NCBI GenBank assembly: GCA_902800435.1
Contig: CADCEQ010000016.1
Span: forward strand, 1-43,654
Length of the DNA: 43,654 nucleotides
Origin: an uncultured Prevotellaceae bacterium
GTDB lineage: Bacteria > Bacteroidota > Bacteroidia > Bacteroidales > Bacteroidaceae
Reading direction: 5' to 3'
Below, one piece after another: positions 31,366 to 39,434 of the stretch (positions are counted from its first letter, which is position 1; every line of letters starts with the position of its first letter). The notes under the pieces were generated by a model. The model did no database searches. It saw only the letters and a program-made list of their open reading frames with translations, and was not told the DNA's origin. A program made the position numbers and the translations under genes.

Positions 31366-32118
31366 TCAGTCGTCTTGCGGCAGCGGCAGGGCGGCAAGGG
31401 CCTCGGCAGCCGACTTGATGTTCGTATTGATGGTGTCTTCGCGAATCTTGCCGTCGCGCAGGTTGATGTTGCGGCTGGCATACTCGGCAATCTCGGGGTT
31501 GTGAGTTACGAAGATGATGGTGTGGCCCTTGCGGTACAGCTCCTGGAAGAGCACCAGCATCTCGAACGATGTGCGTGTGTCGAGGTTACCGGTGGCCTCG
31601 TCGGCCAGGAGCACGGCGGGGTCGTTGACCAGCGCACGGGCAATGGCCACGCGCTGCATCTGTCCACCCGACATCTCGTTCGACTTATGGTACAGACGGT
31701 CGCCCAGACCCACGGCCTGCAGGGCAGCGATGGCCTTTGCCTTGCGCTCGGAGGCCGAATACTCGGAGTTGTACATCAGCGGCAGCTCGACGTTCTCGAC
31801 GGCGGTGGTCTTCGCCAGCAGGTTGTAGTTCTGGAACACGAAGCCTATCTTGCGGTTCCTGAGGTGTGCCCGCTGCGACTTCGACATCGAGCGCACCGAG
31901 ATGCCGTCGAGGAAGTACTCGCCCGAGGTGGGGGTGTCGAGGCAGCCGAGCTGGTTGAGCAGTGTCGACTTTCCGCTTCCCGACGTGCCCTGTATGGTGA
32001 CGAATTCGCCCTCGTAGATCTTGAACGACACGCCGCGCAGAGCCTTCACCGTCTCCGAGCCCACCTGGAAGTAGCGCTTCACGTTCTGCAGTTCGATGAC
32101 TACTTTCTTATCGTCCAT
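31366..32118 (-). CDS. MacB-type ABC exporter ATPase (second exporter)
   Basis: 250 residues. Walker A GTSGSGKST, Q-loop FVFQNYNLL, signature MSGGQMQRVAIARAL, Walker B VLLADEATGNLD, H-loop IFVTHN. Note ADEATGN in place of the common ADEPTGN. The ATG overlaps the adaptor's TAA by one base (TAATG). It energises the permease encoded downstream. Confidence 0.93.
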   Translation of the reverse strand: MDDKKVVIELQNVKRYFQVGSETVKALRGVSFKIYEGEFVTIQGTSGSGKSTLLNQLGCLDTPTSGEYFLDGISVRSMSKSQRAHLRNRKIGFVFQNYNLLAKTTAVENVELPLMYNSEYSASERKAKAIAALQAVGLGDRLYHKSNEMSGGQMQRVAIARALVNDPAVLLADEATGNLDTRTSFEMLVLFQELYRKGHTIIFVTHNPEIAEYASRNINLRDGKIREDTINTNIKSAAEALAALPLPQDD

Positions 32119-33323
32119 TACCTTCTCTGTTGCTGGTTGTTACCGTTCTGCTGTTGTCTGTTGTTGCCTCGCGGACGGGGCATGAAGGGGTTCTGGGCCT
32201 GCTGAGCCTGCGGCATCTCCTCGCCACCCGTGATGGTGAAGTCGACCAGTACCTCGGTGCCGGCACTGATGCCGCTCACAATCTCAGTCAGCACGCCGTT
32301 GGTGGTGCCCGTCTCGACCTTGTGGGCCTTGAACACGTTACCCTCCATCGTCCACAGCTTCTTGGGAGCCTCCACGTCCTCGATGGACTGGCCCTCGTGC
32401 AGCAGGGCCTCGTTGGGCATGAAGCGCAGGGCCTTGGCGGGAGCCACGAGCACGCCGTTCTTCTCAAGCGTGAAGATGGTGACGTTGGCTGTCAGACCGG
32501 GCTTCAGCTTCAGGTCGTTGTTACGGGCCGAGATGACCACCTCGTAGGTGACGACGTTGCTCTCCGTCGTAGCCTGCTGGCGCACCTGCGTCACCTGTCC
32601 CTCGAACTTGTCTTCGGGGAAGGCGTCGACGGTGAACGAGACGCGCTGGCCCTCCTTCACGCCGCCGATGTCAGCCTCGTCGATGTCGGCAATGACGCGC
32701 ATGTCGGTCAGGTCCTGGGCGATGGTGAAGAGCTCGGGCGTGTTGAACGAGGCGGCCACCGTCTGGCCCTCCTCCACCGACTTCGACAGCACCACGCCGT
32801 CAATAGGGCTGGTGATGGTGGCGTAGCCCAGGTTGGTCTGTGCGCGCAGCACGCTCTGGCTGGCAGTCTTCACCTGCTCCTTGGCCTGGTTATACTGCAG
32901 CAGGGCACTCTCGTACTCGTCGGCCGAGACCAGCCCCTTGTCGTAGAGCGTCTTGTACCTATTATAATTAGCCTGCTGGTAGTTCAGCGAACTCTGTGCC
33001 GACGACAGGTTAGCACGCTGGGCTGTCAGTTCGCTGATGAGGTTGGTCTTGTCGAGTTCGGCAATGACCTGCCCTTTCTTCACGACCGAGTTGTAGTCGA
33101 CATAGAGCTTCGACACGATACCCGACACCTGTGTACCGACGGTGACCGAGGTCACCGGCTCGATGGTGCCAGTGGCGGTGATGGTGGTCTGGATGTTGCC
33201 CTCCTCCACCTTGGCGGTCTCAAACTCCACCTTCTCCTCCTTCTTTCCGCCCGAAAGCAGGAGATAAGCAATGACTGCCAGCGCAACGATGCCAATGGCA
33301 ATCCACAGTTTCTTGTTCTTCAT
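32118..33323 (-). CDS. MacA-like periplasmic membrane-fusion protein (second exporter)
   Basis: 401 residues. N-terminal anchor LWIAIGIVALAVIAYLLL, lipoyl-like start ATGTIEPVTSVTVGTQVSGIVSKLYVDYNS, coiled-coil hairpin about 95-165 (SELTAQRANLSSAQSSLNYQQ, TKTASQ-like return), ATITSPIDGVVLSKSVEEGQTV, then beta-barrel and membrane-proximal domains. The C-terminal tail is Gln/Asn/Arg-rich (QAQQAQNPFMPRPRGNNRQQ), low-complexity and unlike the rest. Couples TolC and the MacB-like permease. Confidence 0.92.
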   Translation of the reverse strand: MKNKKLWIAIGIVALAVIAYLLLSGGKKEEKVEFETAKVEEGNIQTTITATGTIEPVTSVTVGTQVSGIVSKLYVDYNSVVKKGQVIAELDKTNLISELTAQRANLSSAQSSLNYQQANYNRYKTLYDKGLVSADEYESALLQYNQAKEQVKTASQSVLRAQTNLGYATITSPIDGVVLSKSVEEGQTVAASFNTPELFTIAQDLTDMRVIADIDEADIGGVKEGQRVSFTVDAFPEDKFEGQVTQVRQQATTESNVVTYEVVISARNNDLKLKPGLTANVTIFTLEKNGVLVAPAKALRFMPNEALLHEGQSIEDVEAPKKLWTMEGNVFKAHKVETGTTNGVLTEIVSGISAGTEVLVDFTITGGEEMPQAQQAQNPFMPRPRGNNRQQQNGNNQQQRR

Positions 33324-33364
33324 ATCTCAATTCTTCAATTCTTCAACTTTTCAATTCTTCAATT
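33324..33364. repeat. TTCTTCAA-word spacer reaching into the TolC stop
   Basis: Tandem GAATTGAA words on the minus strand fill the spacer between TolC and the adaptor. They also supply the last codons (ELKN) and the stop codon of the TolC gene. Confidence 0.7.
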
Positions 33365-34694
33365 CTCCCCCGTAGAACTTCAGCATCTGCAGGTTCAGCA
33401 GCGTCATGTACTTCGACTGCAGGCGGTTCTGCTCGGCCTGCAGCAGACGGTCCTTGCCCGTCATCAGTTCCACGATGTTCGTCAGGCCGACGTTGAACTT
33501 CTCCTGCAGCAGGCTGTAGCTCAGCTGCTCGCTGTCGACGGTGGCCTGGGCTGCTCGGAACCGCTGCTGGTTGGTCGTGGCGTCGAGCCAGTAGTTCTCG
33601 ATGGTCTGGTAGAGCTGCTTCTGCTTGTCCTGCAGGGCCAGCAGGTTGTTCTCGCGCTGTATGCGGGCCTTCGCCACGTTGGTCTTCGTCTGGCGCTGGT
33701 CGAAGAGGGGGACGCTGACGTTAACGCCCGCGCCGCTGTTGAAGTTGAACTTCATCTGGTTGCCCCAGCCGTTGTTGGCCAGCGAGTTGGTGCTGGTGCC
33801 CGCACTGGCCGACAGGCTCACCGTCGGCATGCGCCCGGCCTTGGCAATGTCGAGGCTCACGTCGCTGCTCTTGATGGCCATCTCAGCACTCTGTATCTCG
33901 GGACGGGTGGCCAGTGCCTGCTCATAGACGCTCATCAGCGACGGCACCTCGGCCAGTGTCTGCTCGTCGGTAGTGGCGGGGATGACGATGTCGAACTCCG
34001 AGCCGTCGGTAATCTCCAACAACTGCTTCAGCTGCAACTTGTAGTTCTTGACTTGCGTCTGGGCCGACACGATGTTGTACTCGTCGGTAGAGCGCTGCGC
34101 CGTGAGCTGGGCCAGGTCGGCCTTCGACATTTTGCCCACCTCGACCATCTCCTTGCCGCGTTCCTCGTTCTTCTGGCTGGTCTTCAGACTCTCCTCGTTC
34201 ACCTTCACGGCCTCCGTCAGGTAGAGTATCTGCACATAGAGCTGCGCTATCTGCTCCTGAATGGAGTTGGCCGTCACCTGCGTCTCCAGTTCGGCCTGCT
34301 CTTCGGTCAGCTGGTTCAGCTTCACCTGGTTGCGGTTGCGGTTGCCGTTCCACACCGTCCACGAGGCGTTCAATCCGTAGGAGCCGTTGTACGAGGTCTT
34401 GTCGACCTTGGTGTTCACAGTACCGTTGGTGACGGTCGTGATGCCCGAGTCCTGCCACGGGCGGTAGCCCAGGTTATGGCTCGTCGAGGCGTTGAGCGAG
34501 GGCAGCAGGGCAGCCTTCGACTGGCTGACATCCTCCTTGGCCGACTGCAGTTGCAGTCTGGCCCGCTGCAGCGTGATGTTATGCTGCATGGCGTAGTCGA
34601 GACACTGCTGCAGCGTCCAAAGACGATTAGTCTGTGCCGCCACCGATGCCGTCAGCATCAGGGCCACAGACAACAAAAAACTCTTCTTCTTCAT
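33351..34694 (-). CDS. TolC-family outer-membrane efflux protein (second exporter)
   Basis: 447 residues from the ATG at 34694. Signal peptide MKKKSFLLSVALMLTASVAA, then LWTLQQCLDYAMQHNITLQ, the normal start of the mature protein, and two OEP repeats with QSKAALLPSLNASTSHNLGY and AKAGRMPTVSLSASAG. First gene of the second export operon (TolC, adaptor, ATPase, permease), the reverse order of the first export run, where TolC is last. The longer frame would overlap the promoter at 34717-34725. Confidence 0.92.
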   Translation of the reverse strand: MKKKSFLLSVALMLTASVAAQTNRLWTLQQCLDYAMQHNITLQRARLQLQSAKEDVSQSKAALLPSLNASTSHNLGYRPWQDSGITTVTNGTVNTKVDKTSYNGSYGLNASWTVWNGNRNRNQVKLNQLTEEQAELETQVTANSIQEQIAQLYVQILYLTEAVKVNEESLKTSQKNEERGKEMVEVGKMSKADLAQLTAQRSTDEYNIVSAQTQVKNYKLQLKQLLEITDGSEFDIVIPATTDEQTLAEVPSLMSVYEQALATRPEIQSAEMAIKSSDVSLDIAKAGRMPTVSLSASAGTSTNSLANNGWGNQMKFNFNSGAGVNVSVPLFDQRQTKTNVAKARIQRENNLLALQDKQKQLYQTIENYWLDATTNQQRFRAAQATVDSEQLSYSLLQEKFNVGLTNIVELMTGKDRLLQAEQNRLQSKYMTLLNLQMLKFYGGELKN

Positions 34695-34716
34695 TCTCTT
34701 TTCTCGTTTTTGCCCT

Positions 34717-34725
34717 GCAAAAGTA
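34717..34725 (-). promoter_or_regulatory. Promoter of the second export operon
   Basis: Minus strand TACTTTTGC, leader about 18 nt to the TolC ATG. Confidence 0.65.
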
Positions 34726-34809
34726 ATAAGAATCTGCGACTTATCGAAATCTGCTAACAAAAATAAACATTTATTTTACGTCGTTCGGCCATGAAACAAT
34801 TTTTTTTCG

Positions 34810-34818
34810 TAACTTTGC
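34810..34818 (+). promoter_or_regulatory. Promoter of the GH109-kinase pair
   Basis: TAACTTTGC, about 20 bases before the ATG. Divergent from the export operon promoter about 90 bases away. Confidence 0.7.
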
Positions 34819-34837
34819 AGCGCAACACCTAAATGGA

Positions 34838-36238
34838 ATGACTATGAGAAAGATGCTCGTACCCTTGATGATGGCGTGCCTGCTGATGCTAAGCAGCTGT
34901 GCGCACCAGTTAGTGAAAATGATTGAGACGCCGGTGGCCAGCCGCCCCGCCGGGCAGCATGATGTGCTCGGACTCACCACGGCACCACTCGACACAGTGC
35001 GCGTGGGCTTCGTCGGCCTGGGCATGCGCGGCCCGGGTGCCGTCGAGCGCTTTGCCCAGATTGAGGGCACTGCCGTGAAGGGTCTCTGCGACGTGGAGCC
35101 CGACCGCGTGGAGGGCTGCCAGAAGCTGCTGGAGAAGTTCGGGCGCCCCCGTGCCACAGCCTATAGCGGCAGCACCGAGGCCTATAAGGAGATGTGCCAG
35201 CGCAACGACATCGACCTCATCTACATTGCCACCGACTGGGTTCACCACGTGCCCATCGCCCTCTATGCCATGGAGCACGGCAAGCACGTGGCCATCGAGG
35301 TACCGGCCGCCATGAACATGGACGAGATATGGCAGCTCATCAACACGGCGGAGCGCACCCGTCTGCACTGCATGATGCTCGAGAACTGCGTCTACGACTT
35401 CTTCGAGCTGGCCGCCCTGAACATGGCGCAGCAGGGACTCTTCGGCGAGGTGCTCCATGTGGAAGGCTCCTACCTGCACAACCTCGACGACTTCTGGACG
35501 GCCTACTGGCAGAACTGGCGGCTGGACTATAATGCCAAGCATCGCGGCGACGTCTATCCTACCCACGGCATCGGTCCCGACTGTCAGGTGCTGAACATCC
35601 ACCGGGGCGACCGCATGGCCTATCTCGTGGCTGTCGACACCAAGCCCGTCAACGGCCCACGCGTGGTGAAGAAGTTGACGGGCAAGGACTGTCCCGACTT
35701 CCAGAACGGCGACCAGACGTCGACGCTCATCCGCACCGTCAACGGCAAGACGATGCTCATTCAGCACGACGTGCTCACGCCGCGCCCCTACAGTCGCATG
35801 TTCCAGGTGGTGGGCAGCGACGGCTATGCCAGCAAGTATCCCGTCAACCAGCTGCTGTTCCGTCAGGACAGGCTGACCAGCGACGACGTGCCCGACCACG
35901 AGAACCTCAATGCCCATGCTGCCCTTCCCGACAATCTGTGCCGCGCCATGCTCAACCGATATCTGCCCGACTTTGTCAAGGAGCTGGAAGAGAAGGCCCG
36001 CCGGGTGGGCGGTCATGGCGGCATGGACTTCCTGATGGACTACCGCCTCGTCTACTGCCTGCAGAACGGTCTGCCGCTCGACATGGATGTCTACGACATG
36101 GCCGAGTGGTGCTGCCTGGGCGAGCTGACGCGCATCTCGCTCGAGAACGGCTCCGTGCCCGTGGCTATCCCCGACTTCACCCGTGGCGCATGGAACCGCA
36201 TTCAAGGATTCCGCTATGCATTTAAAAAGGAGAACTAA
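34838..36238 (+). CDS. GH109-family (Gfo/Idh/MocA fold) lipoprotein, likely alpha-N-acetylgalactosaminidase
   Basis: 466 residues (an in-frame ATG two codons in, at 34844, is equally possible). A lipobox MLMLSSC puts Cys at residue 21, then an NAD-binding Rossmann motif VGFVGLGMRGPGA at 56-68. Segments typical of GH109 are KHVAIEVPAAMNMDEIWQLI, HCMMLENCVYDFFELAALNM, GLFGEVLHVEGSYLHNLDDF, VYPTHGIGPDCQVLNIHRGD and VAIPDFTRGAWNRIQGF. GH109 enzymes cleave alpha-GalNAc by an NAD-dependent elimination mechanism, for example from mucin or blood-group A glycans. The lipobox implies periplasmic or surface location. The next gene, 3 bases downstream, is a kinase for the released sugar. Activity is predicted, not shown. 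Confidence 0.85.
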   Translation: MTMRKMLVPLMMACLLMLSSCAHQLVKMIETPVASRPAGQHDVLGLTTAPLDTVRVGFVGLGMRGPGAVERFAQIEGTAVKGLCDVEPDRVEGCQKLLEKFGRPRATAYSGSTEAYKEMCQRNDIDLIYIATDWVHHVPIALYAMEHGKHVAIEVPAAMNMDEIWQLINTAERTRLHCMMLENCVYDFFELAALNMAQQGLFGEVLHVEGSYLHNLDDFWTAYWQNWRLDYNAKHRGDVYPTHGIGPDCQVLNIHRGDRMAYLVAVDTKPVNGPRVVKKLTGKDCPDFQNGDQTSTLIRTVNGKTMLIQHDVLTPRPYSRMFQVVGSDGYASKYPVNQLLFRQDRLTSDDVPDHENLNAHAALPDNLCRAMLNRYLPDFVKELEEKARRVGGHGGMDFLMDYRLVYCLQNGLPLDMDVYDMAEWCCLGELTRISLENGSVPVAIPDFTRGAWNRIQGFRYAFKKEN

Positions 36239-36241
36239 GAG

Positions 36242-37327
36242 ATGAAGAACGAGGATTTGATGAAGGTTGTGCGGCAGTTTCGGCTCGAGGGTGCCATTGA
36301 CGCCATCACCCCTTTGGGCGACGGACTGATTAACGACACCTATCTGGCCACGACTGAGCAGTCGGCTCCCGACTATGTGCTGCAGTGCATCAACCACGCG
36401 GTGTTCACTGACGTGGAGCTGCTGCAGCATAACATCGAAGCCGTCACTGCCCATCTGCGCAGAAAGCTGGAGGCCCAGGGCGTGACCGACACCGGCCGCC
36501 GCGTGCTGCGCTTCATACCCGCCTCCAGTGGAAAGACTTATTTTTACGACGGCAACAACTACTGGCGCATGTCGGTCTACATCCCTGACACGAAGACTGT
36601 CAGTGAGGTGACACCCCAGTCGTCCTACGACTGCGGGCTGGCCTTCGGACGCTTCGAACAGCAGCTCACCGACCTGCAGGAACCGCTGGGAGAGACCATC
36701 CCCGACTTCCACAACATGGAGCTGCGCGTCAGTCAGTTGCAGCAGGCCGTCAAGCGCGATGCCGTGGGCCGCGTGGCTCAGGTACGTGCCGAACTTGACC
36801 TGATAGAGCGATATGCCGATGCCATGTGTCTGGCAGAGCGGCTACACCGCAGCGGCCAGCTGCCCAAGCGCATCTGCCACTGCGATACGAAGGTGAACAA
36901 TATGCTCTTCGACCAGCAAGGTCGCGTGCTTTGCGTCATCGACCTCGACACCGTCATGCCCGCCTACGTCTTCTCCGACTACGGCGACTTCCTGCGCACG
37001 GCTGCCAACACGGTAGCCGAGGACTCGCCCGAGTTGGACAGCATCAGCTTCCGCTGGGACATCTTCGAGGCATTCACGCAGGGCTACCTTGAGAGCACCA
37101 GCAGCTTCCTCACCCCCGTGGAGCGCGAGCACCTGCCCTTTGCCGTGATGCTCTTCCCCATGATGCAGGCCGTCCGCTTCCTGACCGACTACCTGAACGG
37201 CGATACCTACTATAAGATCAGCTATGCCGACCACAACCTGGTGCGCACCCGTAACCAGCTGCGCTATTTCCGATGCGTGGAGGCAGGCCAGGACACCATG
37301 AAGCGCATGGTAATTAGCTCCCTGTAA
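36242..37327 (+). CDS. N-acetylhexosamine 1-kinase-like phosphotransferase (NahK type)
   Basis: 361 residues of the aminoglycoside-phosphotransferase fold. The catalytic loop is HCDTKVNN at 213-220 and the metal-binding IDLDTVMP at 233-240. LGDGLINDTYL at 25-35 and YVFSDYGDFLRTAANTVAED match the NahK/LnpB group, which phosphorylates GalNAc and GlcNAc at C1. Together with the upstream GH109 lipoprotein it suggests a route from alpha-linked GalNAc to GalNAc-1-phosphate. An uptake system, uridylyltransferase and epimerase are not in the window. Cytoplasmic. Confidence 0.82.
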   Translation: MKNEDLMKVVRQFRLEGAIDAITPLGDGLINDTYLATTEQSAPDYVLQCINHAVFTDVELLQHNIEAVTAHLRRKLEAQGVTDTGRRVLRFIPASSGKTYFYDGNNYWRMSVYIPDTKTVSEVTPQSSYDCGLAFGRFEQQLTDLQEPLGETIPDFHNMELRVSQLQQAVKRDAVGRVAQVRAELDLIERYADAMCLAERLHRSGQLPKRICHCDTKVNNMLFDQQGRVLCVIDLDTVMPAYVFSDYGDFLRTAANTVAEDSPELDSISFRWDIFEAFTQGYLESTSSFLTPVEREHLPFAVMLFPMMQAVRFLTDYLNGDTYYKISYADHNLVRTRNQLRYFRCVEAGQDTMKRMVISSL

Positions 37328-37567
37328 TTAGTACTATGATAAGGTAACGCCAAAAATAACCTGCACTTGACGCTTAACAGACTGTCTTCCAGCCAGTTGC
37401 AAACCCAATCTCTGCTCAGAACCTGCTGATACACAGGTTCAGTGCAGGAAGTGCAGGTTCTTTTCTGTCTTTACCACATACATAGGCAAAAGAAATCATT
37501 ACAAAACATTAAAATCGCTTGGCAGATGGAGAACTGCACCTTTTAGGAAAGTTGGGACTCCAATACT
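37328..37567. repeat. AACCTGCACTT-word repeat region after the kinase gene
   Basis: Perfect 11-bp inverted words AACCTGCACTT (37358-37368) and AAGTGCAGGTT (37449-37459), a smaller AACCTG/CAGGTT hairpin (37420-37439) and direct AGTGCAGG copies. It lacks the GCCTTTGT core of elements A-C, so it is related in style only. No gene is recognised. Confidence 0.6.
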
Positions 37568-37603
37568 AAAAAGAGGGCGCATCATTTTTGATACGTCCTC
37601 TTT
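37568..37603 (-). terminator. Aquaporin gene terminator
   Basis: Arms of 15 bp (37589-37603 and 37570-37584) with one G-U and one mismatch around a 4-nt loop; on the minus strand a TTTTT run follows. About 25 bases after the stop codon. Confidence 0.75.
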
Positions 37604-37628
37604 AAAAATTGTGGGGGTTGTTATCCGC

Positions 37629-38306
37629 TTACTTCTTGGCAGGATGGATCATCTTCCAGATGCCAGCAGCGCAGGCACCACCCACGAACGGGCCAACGAT
37701 GAAAATCCAGAGGTTGGTCAGAGCCGTACCACCCTGGAAGATGGCGGGAGCCAACGAGCGGGCGGGGTTCACCGACGTGCCGGTGTAGCGGATGCAGACG
37801 AGGTGGACGAGGATGAGCGACAGACCGATGGCCAGACCGGCAAAGTTGTTGGTAGCACCGTTGGTCTTTGAGGTAGCGCCCAGAACGACGAGCACGAAGA
37901 CGCAGGTGAAGATAATCTCAGCCAGCAGACCACCCATCACGGTGACATTAGCCTGCAGGTCGTTGGCACCTGTGCCTTCCAGTCCGGGAACATTAGCCGT
38001 CAGCAGGGCCAGCAGGGCCGAGCCGATGAAAGCGCCGATGCACTGGAACACCATGTACATGCAACCCTCCTTAGCATCCATACGGCCCGTGAGGACGCAA
38101 CCAAGGGTGATGGCCGGATTGATGTGGCAGCCAGAGATGCCACCAATGGTGTAGGCCATAGCGACGACAGCCAGACCGAAGGCCATTGCCGTTCCCACCA
38201 CAGCGGGAATGTTGTTGACAGGATCGCAACCCAGGCTCACGGCAACGCCGCAGCCCATCAGAACGAGCACCATCGTGCCCACCATTTCTGCTAAATACTT
38301 TTTCAT
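37629..38306 (-). CDS. aqpZ: Aquaporin (AqpZ-like water channel)
   Basis: 225 residues, six TM segments and two half-helices. NPA motifs are at 63-65 (CHINPAITLG) and 180-182 (TSVNPARSL). The selectivity-filter residues fit water channels: His168 (LVHL), Thr178 (GTS) and Arg183 after the second NPA, as in E. coli AqpZ. It likely passes water across the inner membrane; glycerol is less likely. Own promoter at 38363-38371. A separate upstream promoter and terminator (38407-38482) precede it. Confidence 0.92.
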   Translation of the reverse strand: MKKYLAEMVGTMVLVLMGCGVAVSLGCDPVNNIPAVVGTAMAFGLAVVAMAYTIGGISGCHINPAITLGCVLTGRMDAKEGCMYMVFQCIGAFIGSALLALLTANVPGLEGTGANDLQANVTVMGGLLAEIIFTCVFVLVVLGATSKTNGATNNFAGLAIGLSLILVHLVCIRYTGTSVNPARSLAPAIFQGGTALTNLWIFIVGPFVGGACAAGIWKMIHPAKK

Positions 38307-38362
38307 AATTGCTAATTGTTTAAGGGTTAAATATAAAAGTAGAGTTTTTTCCTAAATCCGCT

Positions 38363-38371
38363 GCAAAAATA
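38363..38371 (-). promoter_or_regulatory. Aquaporin gene promoter, proximal
   Basis: Minus strand TATTTTTGC with TTTG 20 bases upstream (38395-38392); leader about 52 nt. Confidence 0.65.
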
Positions 38372-38406
38372 CGAAAAAAAAACTTACGCTCCAAACTTTT
38401 GGGCAT

Positions 38407-38431
38407 AAAAAAAGGGGCTTCGCTAAGCCCC
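38407..38431 (-). terminator. Terminator of the short upstream transcript
   Basis: Minus strand GGGGCTT-AGCG-AAGCCCC followed by seven T. Ends a transcript that would start near 38467, and lies upstream of the proximal aquaporin promoter. Confidence 0.85.
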
Positions 38432-38468
38432 AACCTTTGTTAACCTTAAATCTAATACTATGAAAAAC
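38407..38468 (-). ncRNA. Candidate short transcript (about 60 nt) upstream of aqpZ
   Basis: A promoter (TACCTTTGC, 38482-38474, with TTG about 20 bases upstream) is followed after about 35 bases by a strong terminator. The transcript contains GATTTAAGGTTAACAAAGG, which to my memory recurs in intergenic regions of Bacteroidales; I cannot verify this. No ribosome-binding site or frame of any length is evident. It may be a small RNA or a terminated leader. Confidence 0.55.
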
Positions 38469-38473
38469 ACGGC

Positions 38474-38482
38474 GCAAAGGTA
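38474..38482 (-). promoter_or_regulatory. Promoter of the short upstream transcript
   Basis: Minus strand TACCTTTGC; TTG at 38505-38503 upstream. Confidence 0.7.
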
Positions 38483-38567
38483 ACACCTTTTATATAAATA
38501 TGCAATTTTCTATGCACTTTTTTCACCTTTGCACCACATTTTATTGACATAAATCAATCACAACGGC

Positions 38568-39302
38568 CTATAACTCAGTGATTTCGCCCACCCCGCTACG
38601 CTGCAGATGATTGTGGTGAGGCTTGCCGCCGTACTTGAGTGAACCGACGCCGCTGACCTCGGCCTCAATGCTCTCGGAAGCGTAGCAACTGATGCCGCCC
38701 ACGCCGCTGACCTCGCCCTTCACCGACTTGGCTTTCAGATCAGCAGCCTTGATGCTCCCCACACCACTGCACTCCAGTTTGGCACGGTCGACCTCGCCGC
38801 TGAGTTCCATGCCGCCTACGCCGCTACACTCGGCAACGATGTCGACAAGCTGCAAGCCCGAGAGATAGATGCCGCCCACGCCGGAGTTCTCCACCTCCAG
38901 ACGGTCGCCCTTCAGCCGGTCAATCTCGACGCTGGCCAAGCCGAGGTTTTCCAGTTTCCTAAGGGAAGGTGCATAGATGGTGATGTCGACGTTCCGGGCG
39001 TCGATATTGATGTTGTCGCGAAGGAAGTGGACTTCGAGCTCGCCGTCTTCGCGTACCCCAAAGCCAATCAGCTCCACATAGTTGTCAGGACACGACATCA
39101 CCACGCGGTAGTCGCTGTCCTTGCTCTGCACGAACTTCACATTGGCAATGAGGTCGACCTCCACCTGGTCGAAGGCATCCATCTTGTACTCGTTCTTCAC
39201 GATGTTACCACTCGGCTCAATCCTCGTTCCGTTGTTGATCTCAATCTTGCACGACGACAGCAGCACCGTACACAGCAATGCAAAAAACACACTCTTTTTC
39301 AT
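38568..39302 (-). CDS. GIN-domain (DUF2807) lipoprotein with SGVG repeats
   Basis: 244 residues. Signal MKKSVFFALLCTVLLSSC with lipobox Cys18, then a single auto-folding beta-helix (GIN/DUF2807) domain. It has NVKFVQSKDSDYRVVMSCPDNYVELIGFGVREDGELEV at the start, split over two strands, and five SGVG turns spaced about 20 residues apart, as in LEVENSGVGGIYLSGLQLVD, AECSGVGGMELSG and GEVSGVGGISCYAS. Each repeat is one rung. Envelope location, role unknown; the family is common in Bacteroidetes, often near sensory or stress genes. I use the ATG at 39302, which opens the signal peptide. Divergent from the PI-PLC gene. Confidence 0.85.
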   Translation of the reverse strand: MKKSVFFALLCTVLLSSCKIEINNGTRIEPSGNIVKNEYKMDAFDQVEVDLIANVKFVQSKDSDYRVVMSCPDNYVELIGFGVREDGELEVHFLRDNINIDARNVDITIYAPSLRKLENLGLASVEIDRLKGDRLEVENSGVGGIYLSGLQLVDIVAECSGVGGMELSGEVDRAKLECSGVGSIKAADLKAKSVKGEVSGVGGISCYASESIEAEVSGVGSLKYGGKPHHNHLQRSGVGEITEL

Positions 39303-39404
39303 AACCTTACTATTATTGTTTTTCTGTTTGACGTAAGACGGCCATGAAAAGTTGCAGCCAGCGAAGTTTTTTTGCAAAAAACACAAGAAATAAGCCTTTT
39401 TTTG

Positions 39405-39412
39405 TATCTTTG
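39405..39412 (+). promoter_or_regulatory. PI-PLC gene promoter, -7 box
   Basis: TATCTTTG with a following T instead of C; leader about 18 nt to the ATG at 39435. No well-placed -33 TTTG was found. Confidence 0.55.
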
Positions 39413-39434
39413 TACCCCAAACAGAGTCCTTGAT

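Noticed and set aside
32130..34757. Very long open frame on the plus strand opposite TolC and the adaptor
   Set aside because: Composition is His/Val/Leu/Gly/Arg-rich antisense of GC-biased codons, with no family motif; both minus-strand genes are clear.
34910..36712. Long minus-strand open frame opposite GH109
   Set aside because: Antisense of a clear GH109 gene and of the start of the kinase gene; no promoter and no motif.
38568..39302. SGVG repeats as a DNA tandem repeat
   Set aside because: The repeat is at protein level (beta-helix rungs) with diverged codons, as expected of the GIN family.
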